A DNA stretch of 64,000 bases from Pararhodobacter marinus (GTDB taxonomy: Bacteria > Pseudomonadota > Alphaproteobacteria > Rhodobacterales > Rhodobacteraceae). How positions within the stretch are numbered: the stretch's first letter is position 1; each line of letters opens with the position of its first letter. Shown one piece after another: positions 35,955 through 44,638 of this stretch. The stretch spans positions 1-64,000 of the forward strand of contig NZ_QEYD01000010.1 of assembly GCF_003122215.1 (NCBI RefSeq). Direction: 5' to 3'. The notes under the pieces were generated by a model. It ran no database searches. It saw nothing but the letters and a program-made list of their open reading frames with translations, and had not been told where the DNA came from. The position numbers and the translations under genes were made by a program.

Positions 35955-37144
35955 TCGGCGGCGACCTTCTGAACCTGCGCGGGGTTGGCGCGGTAATAGT
36001 CCTGCGCCGCGCCGGTACCGATGCCCTGCGGGATGTTCAGGCCAAGATCGGCCATGCACATTTCCGCACAGGCAATGCCGGACAGCGCCATGACGTCGGT
36101 GAGAGAACCGAGATGCCCGATGCGGAACACCTTGCCCGCGACCTCGCCAAGGCCGGTGCCGAAGGCCACGCCGTAGGTCTGCGCGGCATGTTCGACAATG
36201 GCGGTGGCGTTGAAGCCGTCGGGCGTGCGAATGGCGCTGACGCTGTCGGAATACACCGCCGGCGATGCGGCGCAGAGGTCAAGCCCCCATGCGCGGACGG
36301 CAGCGCGGACCCCTTCGGCGATGCGGTGATGGCGGGCAAAGACGTTCTCCAGCCCTTCGGTCAGCAGCATGGTGCAGGCTTCGTTCAGCCCGTTCAGCAG
36401 CCCCACGGCCGGGGTGTAGGGATAGGCATTGTTGGCGTAGCCCTTTTCCATGTCTTTCACGTCGAAATAGGTCCGCGGCAGCGTCGCAATCTGCGTCGCG
36501 GCCATGGCCTTGTCGGAGAAGCCGGTGATGGCAAGCCCGGGCGGAAGCATGAAACCCTTTTGCGAGCCGGTCACCGCCACGTCCACGCCCCATTCGTCGA
36601 AGCGGAAATCCATCGAGCCGATGGAACTGACCCCGTCGACAAACAGCATCGCCGGGTGGCCGGCGGCATCGAGCGCGCGGCGCACGGCGGCGATGTCGGA
36701 TTTCACGCCGGTGGCCGTTTCGTTGTGGGTCGCCAGGACCGCCTTGATCCGGTGGCCGGTATCGGCAGTCAGGATTTCCTCGTACCGGTCGGCGGGCAGC
36801 CCGTGGCCCCACGGGGTTTCGACGATCTCGACCTCAAGCCCGTGGCGAAGGCACATGTCGATCCAGCGGCGGCTGAACATGCCGTTCCGCGCGGCGAGCA
36901 CCTTGTCGCCGGGCGAGAGGCAATTGGTCAACGCGGTTTCCCAGCCCCCCGTCCCGGTCGCAGGAAAGATGAAGACATGGGCGCTTTCGCTTTTCAGAAC
37001 CTTGCGGACGCCTGCGCGCGCCGGGTGCAAGATCTTGCCGAACAGAGGCGACCGGTGGTCGATCGTCGGCATGTCGCAGGCCTTGCGCAAATGCTCGGGG
37101 ATATTCGTCGGCCCCGGAATGAAAACGGGATTCTGAAAGCTCAT
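35951..37144 (-). CDS. bhcA: Aspartate-glyoxylate aminotransferase
   Basis: A 397-residue class V PLP aminotransferase. The opening IPGPTNIPEHL and the block VTGSQKGFMLPPG, with the PLP lysine K196, match serine/alanine-glyoxylate aminotransferases. In the beta-hydroxyaspartate cycle it transfers the amino group of aspartate to glyoxylate, giving oxaloacetate and glycine. It is the first gene of the bhcA-bhcB-bhcC transcript, 170 bases from the divergent bhcR. Without the neighbours the family call would only be alanine/serine-glyoxylate aminotransferase. Confidence 0.9.
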   Translation of the reverse strand: MSFQNPVFIPGPTNIPEHLRKACDMPTIDHRSPLFGKILHPARAGVRKVLKSESAHVFIFPATGTGGWETALTNCLSPGDKVLAARNGMFSRRWIDMCLRHGLEVEIVETPWGHGLPADRYEEILTADTGHRIKAVLATHNETATGVKSDIAAVRRALDAAGHPAMLFVDGVSSIGSMDFRFDEWGVDVAVTGSQKGFMLPPGLAITGFSDKAMAATQIATLPRTYFDVKDMEKGYANNAYPYTPAVGLLNGLNEACTMLLTEGLENVFARHHRIAEGVRAAVRAWGLDLCAASPAVYSDSVSAIRTPDGFNATAIVEHAAQTYGVAFGTGLGEVAGKVFRIGHLGSLTDVMALSGIACAEMCMADLGLNIPQGIGTGAAQDYYRANPAQVQKVAAE

Positions 37145-37314
37145 GGCGGTCTCCTTCGGGTCGTTCGCAGAAGGTTAGTGCGGGACCCGACACGGGGATA
37201 TATTTTCGCGCGCGCCGTCTTTTCCGGGCGGGGCGACGAAAAATCACGTGTTTACAGGTGTTTGAGTTTTTCATATCGTGAACTATATTTTCAGCGGAAG
37301 TCCGAAGACATTTC
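37145..37314. promoter_or_regulatory. Divergent bhcA/bhcR promoter region
   Basis: 170 bases between the divergent starts, noticeably AT-rich compared with the flanking genes. The string TATATTTTC occurs twice in direct orientation (37199-37207 and 37284-37292). I do not see a clean palindrome that I would name as the BhcR site. Confidence 0.45.
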
Positions 37315-38160
37315 ATGGAATCTCAAGACAATCCGGAATCCCGCAAGCGGCGTGCGCGCGGACGGCCTCGGGACTGGGATGACAAGACATCCCAGAACAC
37401 GATCAAATCCTTGGACCGGGCGATGGAGGTGCTCGAATACATCAGCGCCCGGCAAGGCATGGCGTTAAGCACCATTGCCGACGAAATGGGGCAGTCGGCC
37501 TCGACCGTCTATCGCGTCCTCGTCACCCTGGAGGGGCGCGATCTGGTTGAATTCGATGCCGAGGAACAATTGTGGCACATCGGGCCGCGCGCCTTCATCA
37601 TCGGGTCCCGATTTCTTCGACGCACCAGCCTGGTGGAACGGGCCCGCCCGATCATGCGCAAGCTGATGGAGGCCACGGGCGAGACCGCGAATCTGGGGAT
37701 GGAGCGTGACGGCAAGGTCCTGTTCGTCAGCCAGGTCGAAACCCACGCCAATATCCGGGCCTTCTTTCCGCCGGGCACCTTGTCGGAGATGCACGCATCC
37801 GGCATCGGCAAGGCGCTGCTGGCGCAGCTGGATTCCGAGATCCTGTCGCAGCGGCTGGCGCGCGGATTGCAGGCATTTACGCCGCGCACCCTTGTCACGC
37901 AGGACGCGCTGATGGCCGACCTTGCCCTGATCCGGGCGCGCGGCTTCGCCTTTGACGACGAAGAGCGCAACATCGGCATGCGATGCATCGCGGCCCCGGT
38001 ATTCGGCGTCACCGGCGAGGCGGTGGCGGGCATCTCTGTTTCCGGGCCGACCAGCCGGGTGACCGTGGATGCCGTCGAGGGGTTGAGCCGCCCCGTGATG
38101 GAGGCGGCCCGCGCCCTGACGCAGTCGATCGGCGGCGAGCCTCGGCAGGCGCTGAGCTAG
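37315..38160 (+). CDS. bhcR: IclR-family regulator of the beta-hydroxyaspartate cycle
   Basis: A 281-residue IclR regulator with a basic N-terminal extension, a winged helix (about 35-95, LSTIADEMGQSASTVYRVL) and a C-terminal effector domain (about 110-270, with GTLSEMHASGIGKALLAQL and GMRCIAAPVFG). In P. denitrificans BhcR binds glyoxylate and controls bhcABCD. Here it is divergent from bhcA in the same arrangement. It converges on the ureidoglycine aminohydrolase gene with only 12 bases between stops. Confidence 0.88.
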   Translation: MESQDNPESRKRRARGRPRDWDDKTSQNTIKSLDRAMEVLEYISARQGMALSTIADEMGQSASTVYRVLVTLEGRDLVEFDAEEQLWHIGPRAFIIGSRFLRRTSLVERARPIMRKLMEATGETANLGMERDGKVLFVSQVETHANIRAFFPPGTLSEMHASGIGKALLAQLDSEILSQRLARGLQAFTPRTLVTQDALMADLALIRARGFAFDDEERNIGMRCIAAPVFGVTGEAVAGISVSGPTSRVTVDAVEGLSRPVMEAARALTQSIGGEPRQALS

Positions 38161-38172
38161 GTTGGGCTGAAC

Positions 38173-39009
38173 CTATCGGCCAGCCGTGCCGAGCCGCAGT
38201 GGCATGTGGCGATTCACGTCCTTGTAAAGAAGATACCGGAACCTGCCCGGGCCGCTGGCATAGCAAGCCTGCGGGCAGAAGGCGCGCAGCCACATGAAAT
38301 CGCCCGCTTCGACCTCGACCCAGTCGGTGTTCAGGCGGTAGGCAGCCTTGCCTTCCAGGACATAAAGCCCGTGCTCCATGACATGCGTTTCAAGGAAGGG
38401 AATGACGCCGCCGGGCTGGAAAGTGACGATGGTCACATGCATGTCGTGGCGCAGATCTTGCGGGTCGACGAAGCGGGTCGTGGCCCAGGCGCCGTTGGTG
38501 TCGGGCATCGGCGTCGGGGCGATGTCCTGCTCGTTGAGGATCAGCACATCGGGTTCGGCAAGCCCGGGCGCGGGCTGCCAGATCTTGCGCACCCAGTGAA
38601 AGCGCAGCGTCGCCTCGCCCCGGTTATGCAATGTCCACTCGGCAGAAGGCGGAAGGTAGGCATAGCCGCCGGGCGTCAGCTCATGCGTCTCACCGTTGGC
38701 GGTGAGCGTCGCCTTGCCCTCGACGATGAAAAGGACGCCCTGCGCGCCAGCTTCGTGCTCGGGCGCGTCCGAGCCCCCGCCGGGCTGAACTTCCATGATG
38801 TACTGGCTGAAGGTTTCGGCAAAGCCGGTCATCGGCCTGGCGATAACCCAAAGACGCGTACCGGACCAACCGGGCAGGAAGCTGGTGACGATGTCCCGCA
38901 TCGTGCCCTTGGGGATCACCGCGTAGGCGTCGGTAAAGACGGCGCGATCCGTCAAGAGCTGGTCCTGGCCAGGAAGCCCTCCGTGCGGGGCGTAGTAACT
39001 TGCGGACAT
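38173..39009 (-). CDS. (S)-ureidoglycine aminohydrolase, bicupin
   Basis: A 278-residue double-cupin protein matching UGlyAH (AllE/YlbA). It releases ammonia from ureidoglycine to give ureidoglycolate, the substrate of AllA. The N-terminal cupin carries HELTPGGYAYLPPSAEW and the C-terminal cupin carries PFLETHVMEHGLYVLEGKA, with the metal-binding Glu/His residues of the second cupin in that segment. The ATG at 39009, with GGAGTCCCC upstream, is used; nine extra upstream codons are possible. Divergent from nothing close: 224 bases separate it from the ABC transporter end. Confidence 0.88.
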   Translation of the reverse strand: MSASYYAPHGGLPGQDQLLTDRAVFTDAYAVIPKGTMRDIVTSFLPGWSGTRLWVIARPMTGFAETFSQYIMEVQPGGGSDAPEHEAGAQGVLFIVEGKATLTANGETHELTPGGYAYLPPSAEWTLHNRGEATLRFHWVRKIWQPAPGLAEPDVLILNEQDIAPTPMPDTNGAWATTRFVDPQDLRHDMHVTIVTFQPGGVIPFLETHVMEHGLYVLEGKAAYRLNTDWVEVEAGDFMWLRAFCPQACYASGPGRFRYLLYKDVNRHMPLRLGTAGR

Positions 39010-39063
39010 GGGGACTCCGAGAACTGGGGTTCGCACGGAGTATGGCGCGGCGGGATTTTATCG

Positions 39064-39081
39064 CAAACCTGCAAAGGTTTG
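39064..39081. promoter_or_regulatory. Inverted repeat CAAACCT-N4-AGGTTTG upstream of the ureidoglycine aminohydrolase gene
   Basis: A perfect 7-bp inverted repeat with a 4-base centre, 55 bases upstream of the start codon. Its position and symmetry fit an operator for a dimeric regulator. Which local regulator would bind is unknown. Confidence 0.5.
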
Positions 39082-39233
39082 ACATCTCTTTCAGGGAAAA
39101 ATTGACAATGGCGCCTTGGCCGTCTGGCGTGCGTCCCCTCGCCCGCCGGGCGACGGGCTCAGCGAACAGACACCCTCCTGTTCGGCCGGCTTAACGACCG
39201 GAGGCTCTGCGCAACCCGCTGTGATCGAGGCGT

Positions 39234-39998
39234 TCAATGCGCCAGAATACGGCCCAGGAACTCGCGACTGCGCTCGTGGCGCGGGCTATCGAAGAAATCG
39301 GCCGGCGGCGCCACTTCCAGGATCTGGCCGCGATCCATGAAAACAACGCGGTCCGCCACCTGACGCGCAAAGCCCATCTCGTGGGTCACGCAGATCATGG
39401 TCATGCCGTCTTCGGCCAAGGCAACCATCGTGTCGAGCACTTCCTGCACCATCTCGGGGTCCAAAGCCGATGTGGGCTCGTCGAACAGCATCAGCCGCGG
39501 GCGCATGCACAGGGCCCGGGCGATCGCCACCCGCTGCTGCTGTCCGCCCGAAAGCTGGCCGGGATACTTGTCCGCCTGATCGGCGATGCGGACCCGTGCC
39601 AGCAATTCGCGTGCATGGGCCTCGGCCGTGGCGCGGGTCTCGCGCAGGCTGCGCATCGGTGCGAGGATGCAATTCTGCAGCACCGTCATGTGCGGAAACA
39701 GGTTGAAATGCTGGAACACCATGCCGACCTGTCGGCGGATCTCCTCGATCTCGCGCTGCCCTGCCCTGCCCCGGGCCGCCGATCCCAGACCGTCCAGCAC
39801 GATCCGCCCTTCCTCGAAACGTTCGATGCGGTTGATACAGCGGATGAGCGTCGATTTGCCCGATCCCGAGGGACCGCAGACCACGATCCTTTCGCCCTTC
39901 GCGACCTGAAGATCGACATCGCGAAGGGCGTGATAGGCCCCGAACCACTTGTTGAGGCCCGTGATGGACAGGAGCGGCGTTTCGGCTTTGTGGGTCAT
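39234..39998 (-). CDS. bztD: Polar amino-acid ABC transporter, ATP-binding protein
   Basis: A 254-residue ABC ATPase: Walker [10 protein letters not shown] at 42-50, signature LSGGQQQR at 149-156, Walker B LMLFDEP at 169-175. The sequence is of the AapP/BztD/GlnQ class. With the two permeases and binding protein upstream it forms a glutamate/glutamine/aspartate/asparagine-type transporter (Bzt of Rhodobacter capsulatus, Aap of Rhizobium). Start ATG at 39998 overlaps the end of bztC; the frame is open upstream through bztC as a shadow. Symbols follow gene order and family; real substrate range is unknown. Confidence 0.88.
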   Translation of the reverse strand: MTHKAETPLLSITGLNKWFGAYHALRDVDLQVAKGERIVVCGPSGSGKSTLIRCINRIERFEEGRIVLDGLGSAARGRAGQREIEEIRRQVGMVFQHFNLFPHMTVLQNCILAPMRSLRETRATAEAHARELLARVRIADQADKYPGQLSGGQQQRVAIARALCMRPRLMLFDEPTSALDPEMVQEVLDTMVALAEDGMTMICVTHEMGFARQVADRVVFMDRGQILEVAPPADFFDSPRHERSREFLGRILAH

Positions 39999-41119
39999 GA
40001 TGCGCGATCCCTTGCGAGGTCGCGTTCCAGCCGGGCGCTGAACCGCGAGAGCGAAAAGCAGAAAACGAAATAGATGAGCCCGGCGAAAAGGTAGACCTCG
40101 ATCCCGAAGCCCTGCCAGAGCGGATCGGCGACCGCGCGTTTTGCAGCCGTCATCAGGTCGAAGATCCCCACCACGACGACGATCGCCGTCGCCTTGAAAA
40201 AGCCGATGAAGATGTTGACGATCCCCGGAATGACGATGCGCAGGGCCTGCGGCAGGATCACGTCGCGCATCGACTGGGCATAGGTGAGTGACAGGGCCGA
40301 GGCGGCTTCGTACTGACCGGGCGGGATGGCCTGAAGCCCGCCGCGAATGACCTCGGCCAGATAGGCCGCGCCGAACAGCGTGAACGCGATCAGCACGCGC
40401 AACAGCTTTGAGACCTGCCAGTCGGCCGGCAGGAACAGTGGCAGCATTACGCTGGCCATGAACAGCACGACCACCAGCGGAACGGCACGGGCGAACTCGA
40501 TCACCCCGACCGAGGCCGCCTGAAGCATCGGAAAGCGTCGTTGCTGGCGGGCCAGTGCCAGGGCGATGGCCACCGGGAAGGCCAGACCCAGCCCGAACGT
40601 CGACAGGATCAGCGTCACGGGCAGACCGCCCCACTGATCGTCCCCGACCGGCTCGAGCCCGGCAATCCCGCCGCGCATCAGGATCAGAACGGCGACCAGG
40701 AAAACGACCCATATTCCCGCCAGTGCAGGCCGCCACAAAGCGCGCTGCACCGAGAGGGCATAGAGCGCGATCATCAGCACGCAGGCAAGGCCGGGTCGCC
40801 ATTGCAGGTCATAGGGATAGAGGCCGAACAGGATCAGGCGCAGCTTGTCCCCGATCACAGCCCAGCAGGCGCCCTCTGTATCCTCCGCGCGGCAGGCCTG
40901 ACTGGCGTCGAGCGTCTCTGTCGGGCCGAAGACCGCGTCCAGCAGGGCCCAGTCCAGAAGCTTCCACGCGGCAATCGCCAAAAGCGCGCACAGGAGCAGC
41001 GTGCACAGGATGGCGCCGGGCCCGTAGAAGAAATCCTCGATCAGGATCTGGCGCAAGGTGCGACGGCGGTCGGGGGCCGGCCGGGCATCGGTTTCGGTCG
41101 CGGCAAGGTAACGGGACAT
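39995..41119 (-). CDS. bztC: Polar amino-acid ABC transporter permease (BztC/AapM type)
   Basis: A 374-residue permease with about eight hydrophobic segments. The long periplasmic loop between the first and second segments contains two cysteines ([11 protein letters not shown]), as in AapM/BztC. The EAA contact loop (about 285-305) reads [20 protein letters not shown]. It overlaps bztD by four bases and begins at the last base of bztB, so the three are coupled. Confidence 0.86.
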   Translation of the reverse strand: MSRYLAATETDARPAPDRRRTLRQILIEDFFYGPGAILCTLLLCALLAIAAWKLLDWALLDAVFGPTETLDASQACRAEDTEGACWAVIGDKLRLILFGLYPYDLQWRPGLACVLMIALYALSVQRALWRPALAGIWVVFLVAVLILMRGGIAGLEPVGDDQWGGLPVTLILSTFGLGLAFPVAIALALARQQRRFPMLQAASVGVIEFARAVPLVVVLFMASVMLPLFLPADWQVSKLLRVLIAFTLFGAAYLAEVIRGGLQAIPPGQYEAASALSLTYAQSMRDVILPQALRIVIPGIVNIFIGFFKATAIVVVVGIFDLMTAAKRAVADPLWQGFGIEVYLFAGLIYFVFCFSLSRFSARLERDLARDRAS

Positions 41120-42246
41120 CAGCGGTCCCCCCAGCTCAGACGGGCATTGATGAGGTTCATCAATCCGCTGAAGCCCAGCGACACCACAATGAAGAAACCG
41201 GCCAGCACCGCCATCACTTCGACGGCCTGTCCGGTATCGAACAGCACCGTGTTGCCGATCCCGACGATCTCCTGATAGCCGATCACGACGGCCAGCGAGC
41301 TGTTCTTGATGACGCCAATATATTCATTCGACATCGCGGGCAGCGCGACGCGGATGGCCTGGGGATAGATGACCGAGCGGCGGACGGTTCCGCCGGGGAG
41401 GGCCAGCGCCATCGTGGCCTCCCACTGGCCGCGCGGCACGGACTGGATCGCCCCGCGGATGATCTCGGCCAGAAACGTCGCGGTATAGAGGGTCAGTGCG
41501 ACGACGATGGCGGCCAGTTCCGGCGACAGCGAGAGACCGCCATTGACCCGGAATCCCGCGATCTGCGGCACTGACATCGCCGGGCTTCGCCCGCTCAGAA
41601 GCCAGGGCAGGGCCATCGCCGCTATGGTCAAAAGGGTAAGCACCAGGTTGCCGGCCATCCACCCGCCGCCACGGCGGCGGATCGCCAGAAGGATCAGGCA
41701 GGTCACGATCCCGGAAGCGCCGGAGATCAGCCACAAAGGCTCGGCGGTGGGCGTGGGCAGGAAGAGACCGCGGTTGGTGACGAGCATCCCCAGCACGGGC
41801 TGCGATTCCCGCGGCGCGGGCAGTGCCAGCACCAGCGCGTAACACAGCGAGATGTGGATCAGCACCGGCACGTTGCGCACCATTTCGATGTAGAACAGGC
41901 AAGTGCCGCGCAACAAGCGGTTGCGCGACAGCCTGCCAAGCCCAAGTCCCAACCCCAATAGACTGGCCAGGACGATCACAAGCGCAGAGATTTTCAGCGT
42001 GTTCACCGCGCCGGCCAGAAGGGCGAGGGCATTGCTGTCCTCACCCGCCGTAAAGGCGAAGGGGGCGTTGGCCAGAGCGGTCCGCGCCGGCTCTGTCAGG
42101 AAGGCGAAGCCCGTCTCGATGCCCCTGCTGCGCAACTCGGCACCGGTGACGGCAAAGATCCACATCAGGCTCAATCCGACCAGGGCAAAGACCAATGCCT
42201 GCGCCCCGGCGGTGCGCCATCTCGACGGGAGCTTCGCCATCGCCAT
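41119..42246 (-). CDS. bztB: Polar amino-acid ABC transporter permease (BztB/AapQ type)
   Basis: A permease of about 375 residues with eight hydrophobic segments, the EAA loop (WEATMALALPGGTVRRSVIY) and the long mid-protein insert that marks BztB/AapQ. The GTG at 42258 is in frame, but the ATG at 42246 with GAGGGG upstream fits better. It follows the binding-protein gene by 15 bases. Confidence 0.85.
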   Translation of the reverse strand: MAMAKLPSRWRTAGAQALVFALVGLSLMWIFAVTGAELRSRGIETGFAFLTEPARTALANAPFAFTAGEDSNALALLAGAVNTLKISALVIVLASLLGLGLGLGRLSRNRLLRGTCLFYIEMVRNVPVLIHISLCYALVLALPAPRESQPVLGMLVTNRGLFLPTPTAEPLWLISGASGIVTCLILLAIRRRGGGWMAGNLVLTLLTIAAMALPWLLSGRSPAMSVPQIAGFRVNGGLSLSPELAAIVVALTLYTATFLAEIIRGAIQSVPRGQWEATMALALPGGTVRRSVIYPQAIRVALPAMSNEYIGVIKNSSLAVVIGYQEIVGIGNTVLFDTGQAVEVMAVLAGFFIVVSLGFSGLMNLINARLSWGDR

Positions 42247-42261
42247 CCGGCCCCTCACCGA

Positions 42262-43296
42262 TCAGCGCATCGGATAGGGGTATTGCAGCCCCCCGTCGCC
42301 CGCCAGACGGTTGGCGCCGCGGTCTGCGCCCGTCTGGCCGAAGTGACGCTCCCACATCTCGCCGTAATTGCCGACCTGCGCGATGATGTCATGCGCCCAG
42401 CTCGGCTCGAGACCGAGCGACTGGCCCAGCGTGCCGTCCATGCCGAGGAAACGCCGGATCGCCGGGCTGGCGTCATCGGCGAAGCTGTCCACATTCTCCG
42501 AGGTGATGCCGAGATTCTCGGCATTGACCTGCGCGATATGAGCGTAGCGCGCGATATCGAACCACAGCGGATCCCCCTTGCGCACGGCGCCGCTGAGCGG
42601 TTCGGCACTGATGATCTCGGGCAGGACGGTGAAATTCCCGGCATTGTCGCCCAGCGACGCCCGGAAGCTGATAAGCGCCGATTGGTCGATCATGTAGACA
42701 TCGCAGCGACCTGCCAGAAAGGCCGCCCGCAGTTCTTCACCCTCAGCGAACAGGACCGGCGTAAACTCCATCCCCTGCGACGTGAAATAGTCGCGCGCCG
42801 TGACCTCGCCCGGCCCCTGAATCGAGCAGACATTCGCCCCGTCGAGCTCGGTCGCCGAGCTGACGCCAAGCGCGGTCGGCACCAGAAAGCCCGTGCCGTC
42901 GAAATAGTTGGTAGAGGTCATCTGCACGCCCGAGTCCGTCTCGCGCGACATGGTCCAGGTCAGCTGCGCGAAAAGCACGTCGACCTCGCCGGTCTGCAAG
43001 GCGGTCAGGCGCTGCGCCGGAACCAGCGGGACCCAGCGAACGGCATTGGCATCCCCGAGAGCTGCGGCCGCGACGGCGCGGCACGAATCCGCATCCATCC
43101 CCTGCATTACACCCTGCGAGTCGGGCAGCGAAAAGCCGAAGCTGCTGCCGATAACGCCACAGGCAAGCTCGCCGCGCTCGCGCACGGCTTCCAGGGTGGG
43201 CGAGGTGGTCTGTGCCGACGCGCTGATCGCCGCCAACAGCGTTCCCGCGCCAGCGAGCGCAGCCGTCAAAGTGATCTTTCCAGTCTTCAGTGGCAT
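42262..43296 (-). CDS. bztA: Amino-acid ABC transporter substrate-binding protein (BztA/AapJ type)
   Basis: A 344-residue periplasmic protein. The Sec signal spans about residues 1-28 (ALAGAGTLLAAISASA). The mature part has GVIGSSFGFSLPDSQGVMQG and FFDGTGF-like blocks of the Bzt/Aap binding proteins, which are longer than usual class 3 proteins. It is the first gene of the operon. I chose the ATG at 43296 with GGGAGGGACTTCC upstream. The promoter region just upstream has a TGTAGAAACGTTGC element also found before the linked aminotransferase operon. Confidence 0.88.
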   Translation of the reverse strand: MPLKTGKITLTAALAGAGTLLAAISASAQTTSPTLEAVRERGELACGVIGSSFGFSLPDSQGVMQGMDADSCRAVAAAALGDANAVRWVPLVPAQRLTALQTGEVDVLFAQLTWTMSRETDSGVQMTSTNYFDGTGFLVPTALGVSSATELDGANVCSIQGPGEVTARDYFTSQGMEFTPVLFAEGEELRAAFLAGRCDVYMIDQSALISFRASLGDNAGNFTVLPEIISAEPLSGAVRKGDPLWFDIARYAHIAQVNAENLGITSENVDSFADDASPAIRRFLGMDGTLGQSLGLEPSWAHDIIAQVGNYGEMWERHFGQTGADRGANRLAGDGGLQYPYPMR

Positions 43297-43378
43297 GGAA
43301 GTCCCTCCCTGGTGCCAGTCGATCCGGACCATCCGAGATTCGACATTTTAAGTAATTTTTGTTGGCAATTTTACTTTT

Positions 43379-43392
43379 TGTAGAAACGTTGC
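43379..43392. promoter_or_regulatory. TGTAGAAACGTTGC motif upstream of bztA
   Basis: This 14-base string lies 83 bases upstream of the bztA start. TGTAGAAA-GTTGC occurs at 45827-45839 upstream of the aminotransferase-RidA-YheO operon, and ACTTTTTGTAGA (43373-43384) recurs inverted at 45799-45810. The repetition suggests one regulator for both operons. Confidence 0.5.
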
Positions 43393-43451
43393 ATACGCAA
43401 ACCCTGCGGTCAACAAATTTTCGACTCCAAGTCGCATCAAGCCCGGGAATT

Positions 43452-44180
43452 CTACGTTTTGTCGAGATAGTTGTAGATCGTGTGGCGGGTCACCCCCAGC
43501 CGTTCCGCCGCCATCTCGACACTGGAGCGAACCAGAAACAAGCCGCGCTCGTTCATCAATCGTACCGCCTGAGCACGCTCATCGCGACTGAGGCTGTTGG
43601 GCGTGGTCGATACCGAAGCGATGCTTTCCTCAATGATCTTGCGCACCATCGTATCCACAGAGACCGTGGAATCGTCATCGCCATTCGCCGAGGTAACCGG
43701 CTGCGCGAACAGGCCGTCCACAAGTTGGCGCAATTGTACCAGGCGCGCGCGGTCGGCGTTGGCGCACAAGGCGGCGAACGCCCGCCCCTTGTCATCGCGG
43801 AACATCAGCGTCAGCGAGTCGAGCGTACGCCCGTCCGGAACGCGCGTGTGGTAATCCGCGATCACGGTACACGCCTCGTCGACCTCTCCATTCTCGATCA
43901 GCACCTTGAGCGCCTTGTCGTCGAATGGCCCGGAGATGATCGCGCTGCCGATCCCACGCCCGCTGATGTGGCCGTTCGAGATGGCGACCACCGAGGCGTC
44001 CGGTCGTGAAAGATCGTGAAGCACGAGTTCCAGATCCGGCCCCAGCAGCGCCGACGTGTGGTTGACCACCCATTTCAGGGTTGAGATGACGAGGGCGCGT
44101 TCACGGGCCGTCGACGGTATCAGGATAGGATCGGAGGTGGGATGCAAGGGTTCGCGCTTCTGGTTCAGGATCACCGTCAT
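43452..44180 (-). CDS. YheO/DauR-type transcriptional regulator
   Basis: A 242-residue protein with an N-terminal YheO-like PAS domain (about 25-140, LGPDLELVLHDLSRPDASVV and GRGIGSAIIS) and a C-terminal helix-turn-helix of the HTH_22 type (EMAAERLGVTRHTIYNYLDK at about 221-240). DauR of Pseudomonas, in this family, controls D-arginine use. It overlaps the RidA gene by four bases and is the last gene of the operon. It probably senses an amino acid or its imine and controls this operon and the adjacent bzt operon. Confidence 0.85.
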   Translation of the reverse strand: MTVILNQKREPLHPTSDPILIPSTARERALVISTLKWVVNHTSALLGPDLELVLHDLSRPDASVVAISNGHISGRGIGSAIISGPFDDKALKVLIENGEVDEACTVIADYHTRVPDGRTLDSLTLMFRDDKGRAFAALCANADRARLVQLRQLVDGLFAQPVTSANGDDDSTVSVDTMVRKIIEESIASVSTTPNSLSRDERAQAVRLMNERGLFLVRSSVEMAAERLGVTRHTIYNYLDKT

Positions 44181-44638
44181 GGAGTGACCGCCACGATCAT
44201 AGAGAGCTCCACGGGAAGATTCATCGGCAAAGCATTGGTCCCGACCGCAACCCGTGCGTGACGACCCGCCTCGCCCAGGACCTCCACCAGAAGGTCGGAG
44301 GCGCCGTTCATCACTAGATGCTGGCTGTGAAACCCCGGCGCCGACGCAACATAAGCCGTCAGGCTCTGCACCGCGACGATGCGGGACAGGTCGCCCAGTG
44401 CCGCCTTGAGCGCCGCCAGCGCATTCAGCGCCGTGAGACGGGCAGCCGCGATTCCCTGTTCGAGGGTGACGTCGCCCCCAACTTGCCCGGTGATCGTTGG
44501 CGCTCCGTCTTTCAGCGGCCCCTGGCCTGACAGATGCAGAATACCGTTATGCTGGCGCGCCGGAACATAGGAGGCCAGCGGCGCCTGAGCGGATGGCAAT
44601 GTCAGGCCCAGCAAGGAGAGTCGGTCTTCGGGAGTCAT
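44177..44638 (-). CDS. RidA family protein (YjgF/YER057c/UK114-like)
   Basis: A 153-residue RidA-superfamily protein. RidA hydrolyses reactive enamine/imine intermediates made by PLP enzymes to ketones and ammonia. The length and the block VPARQHNGILHLSGQGPLKDG resemble the longer RidA subfamilies found next to amino-acid catabolic genes. It overlaps both neighbours by four bases (ATGA), with a PLP aminotransferase-fold protein upstream, which fits a role in clearing its imine product. Confidence 0.87.
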   Translation of the reverse strand: MTPEDRLSLLGLTLPSAQAPLASYVPARQHNGILHLSGQGPLKDGAPTITGQVGGDVTLEQGIAAARLTALNALAALKAALGDLSRIVAVQSLTAYVASAPGFHSQHLVMNGASDLLVEVLGEAGRHARVAVGTNALPMNLPVELSMIVAVTP

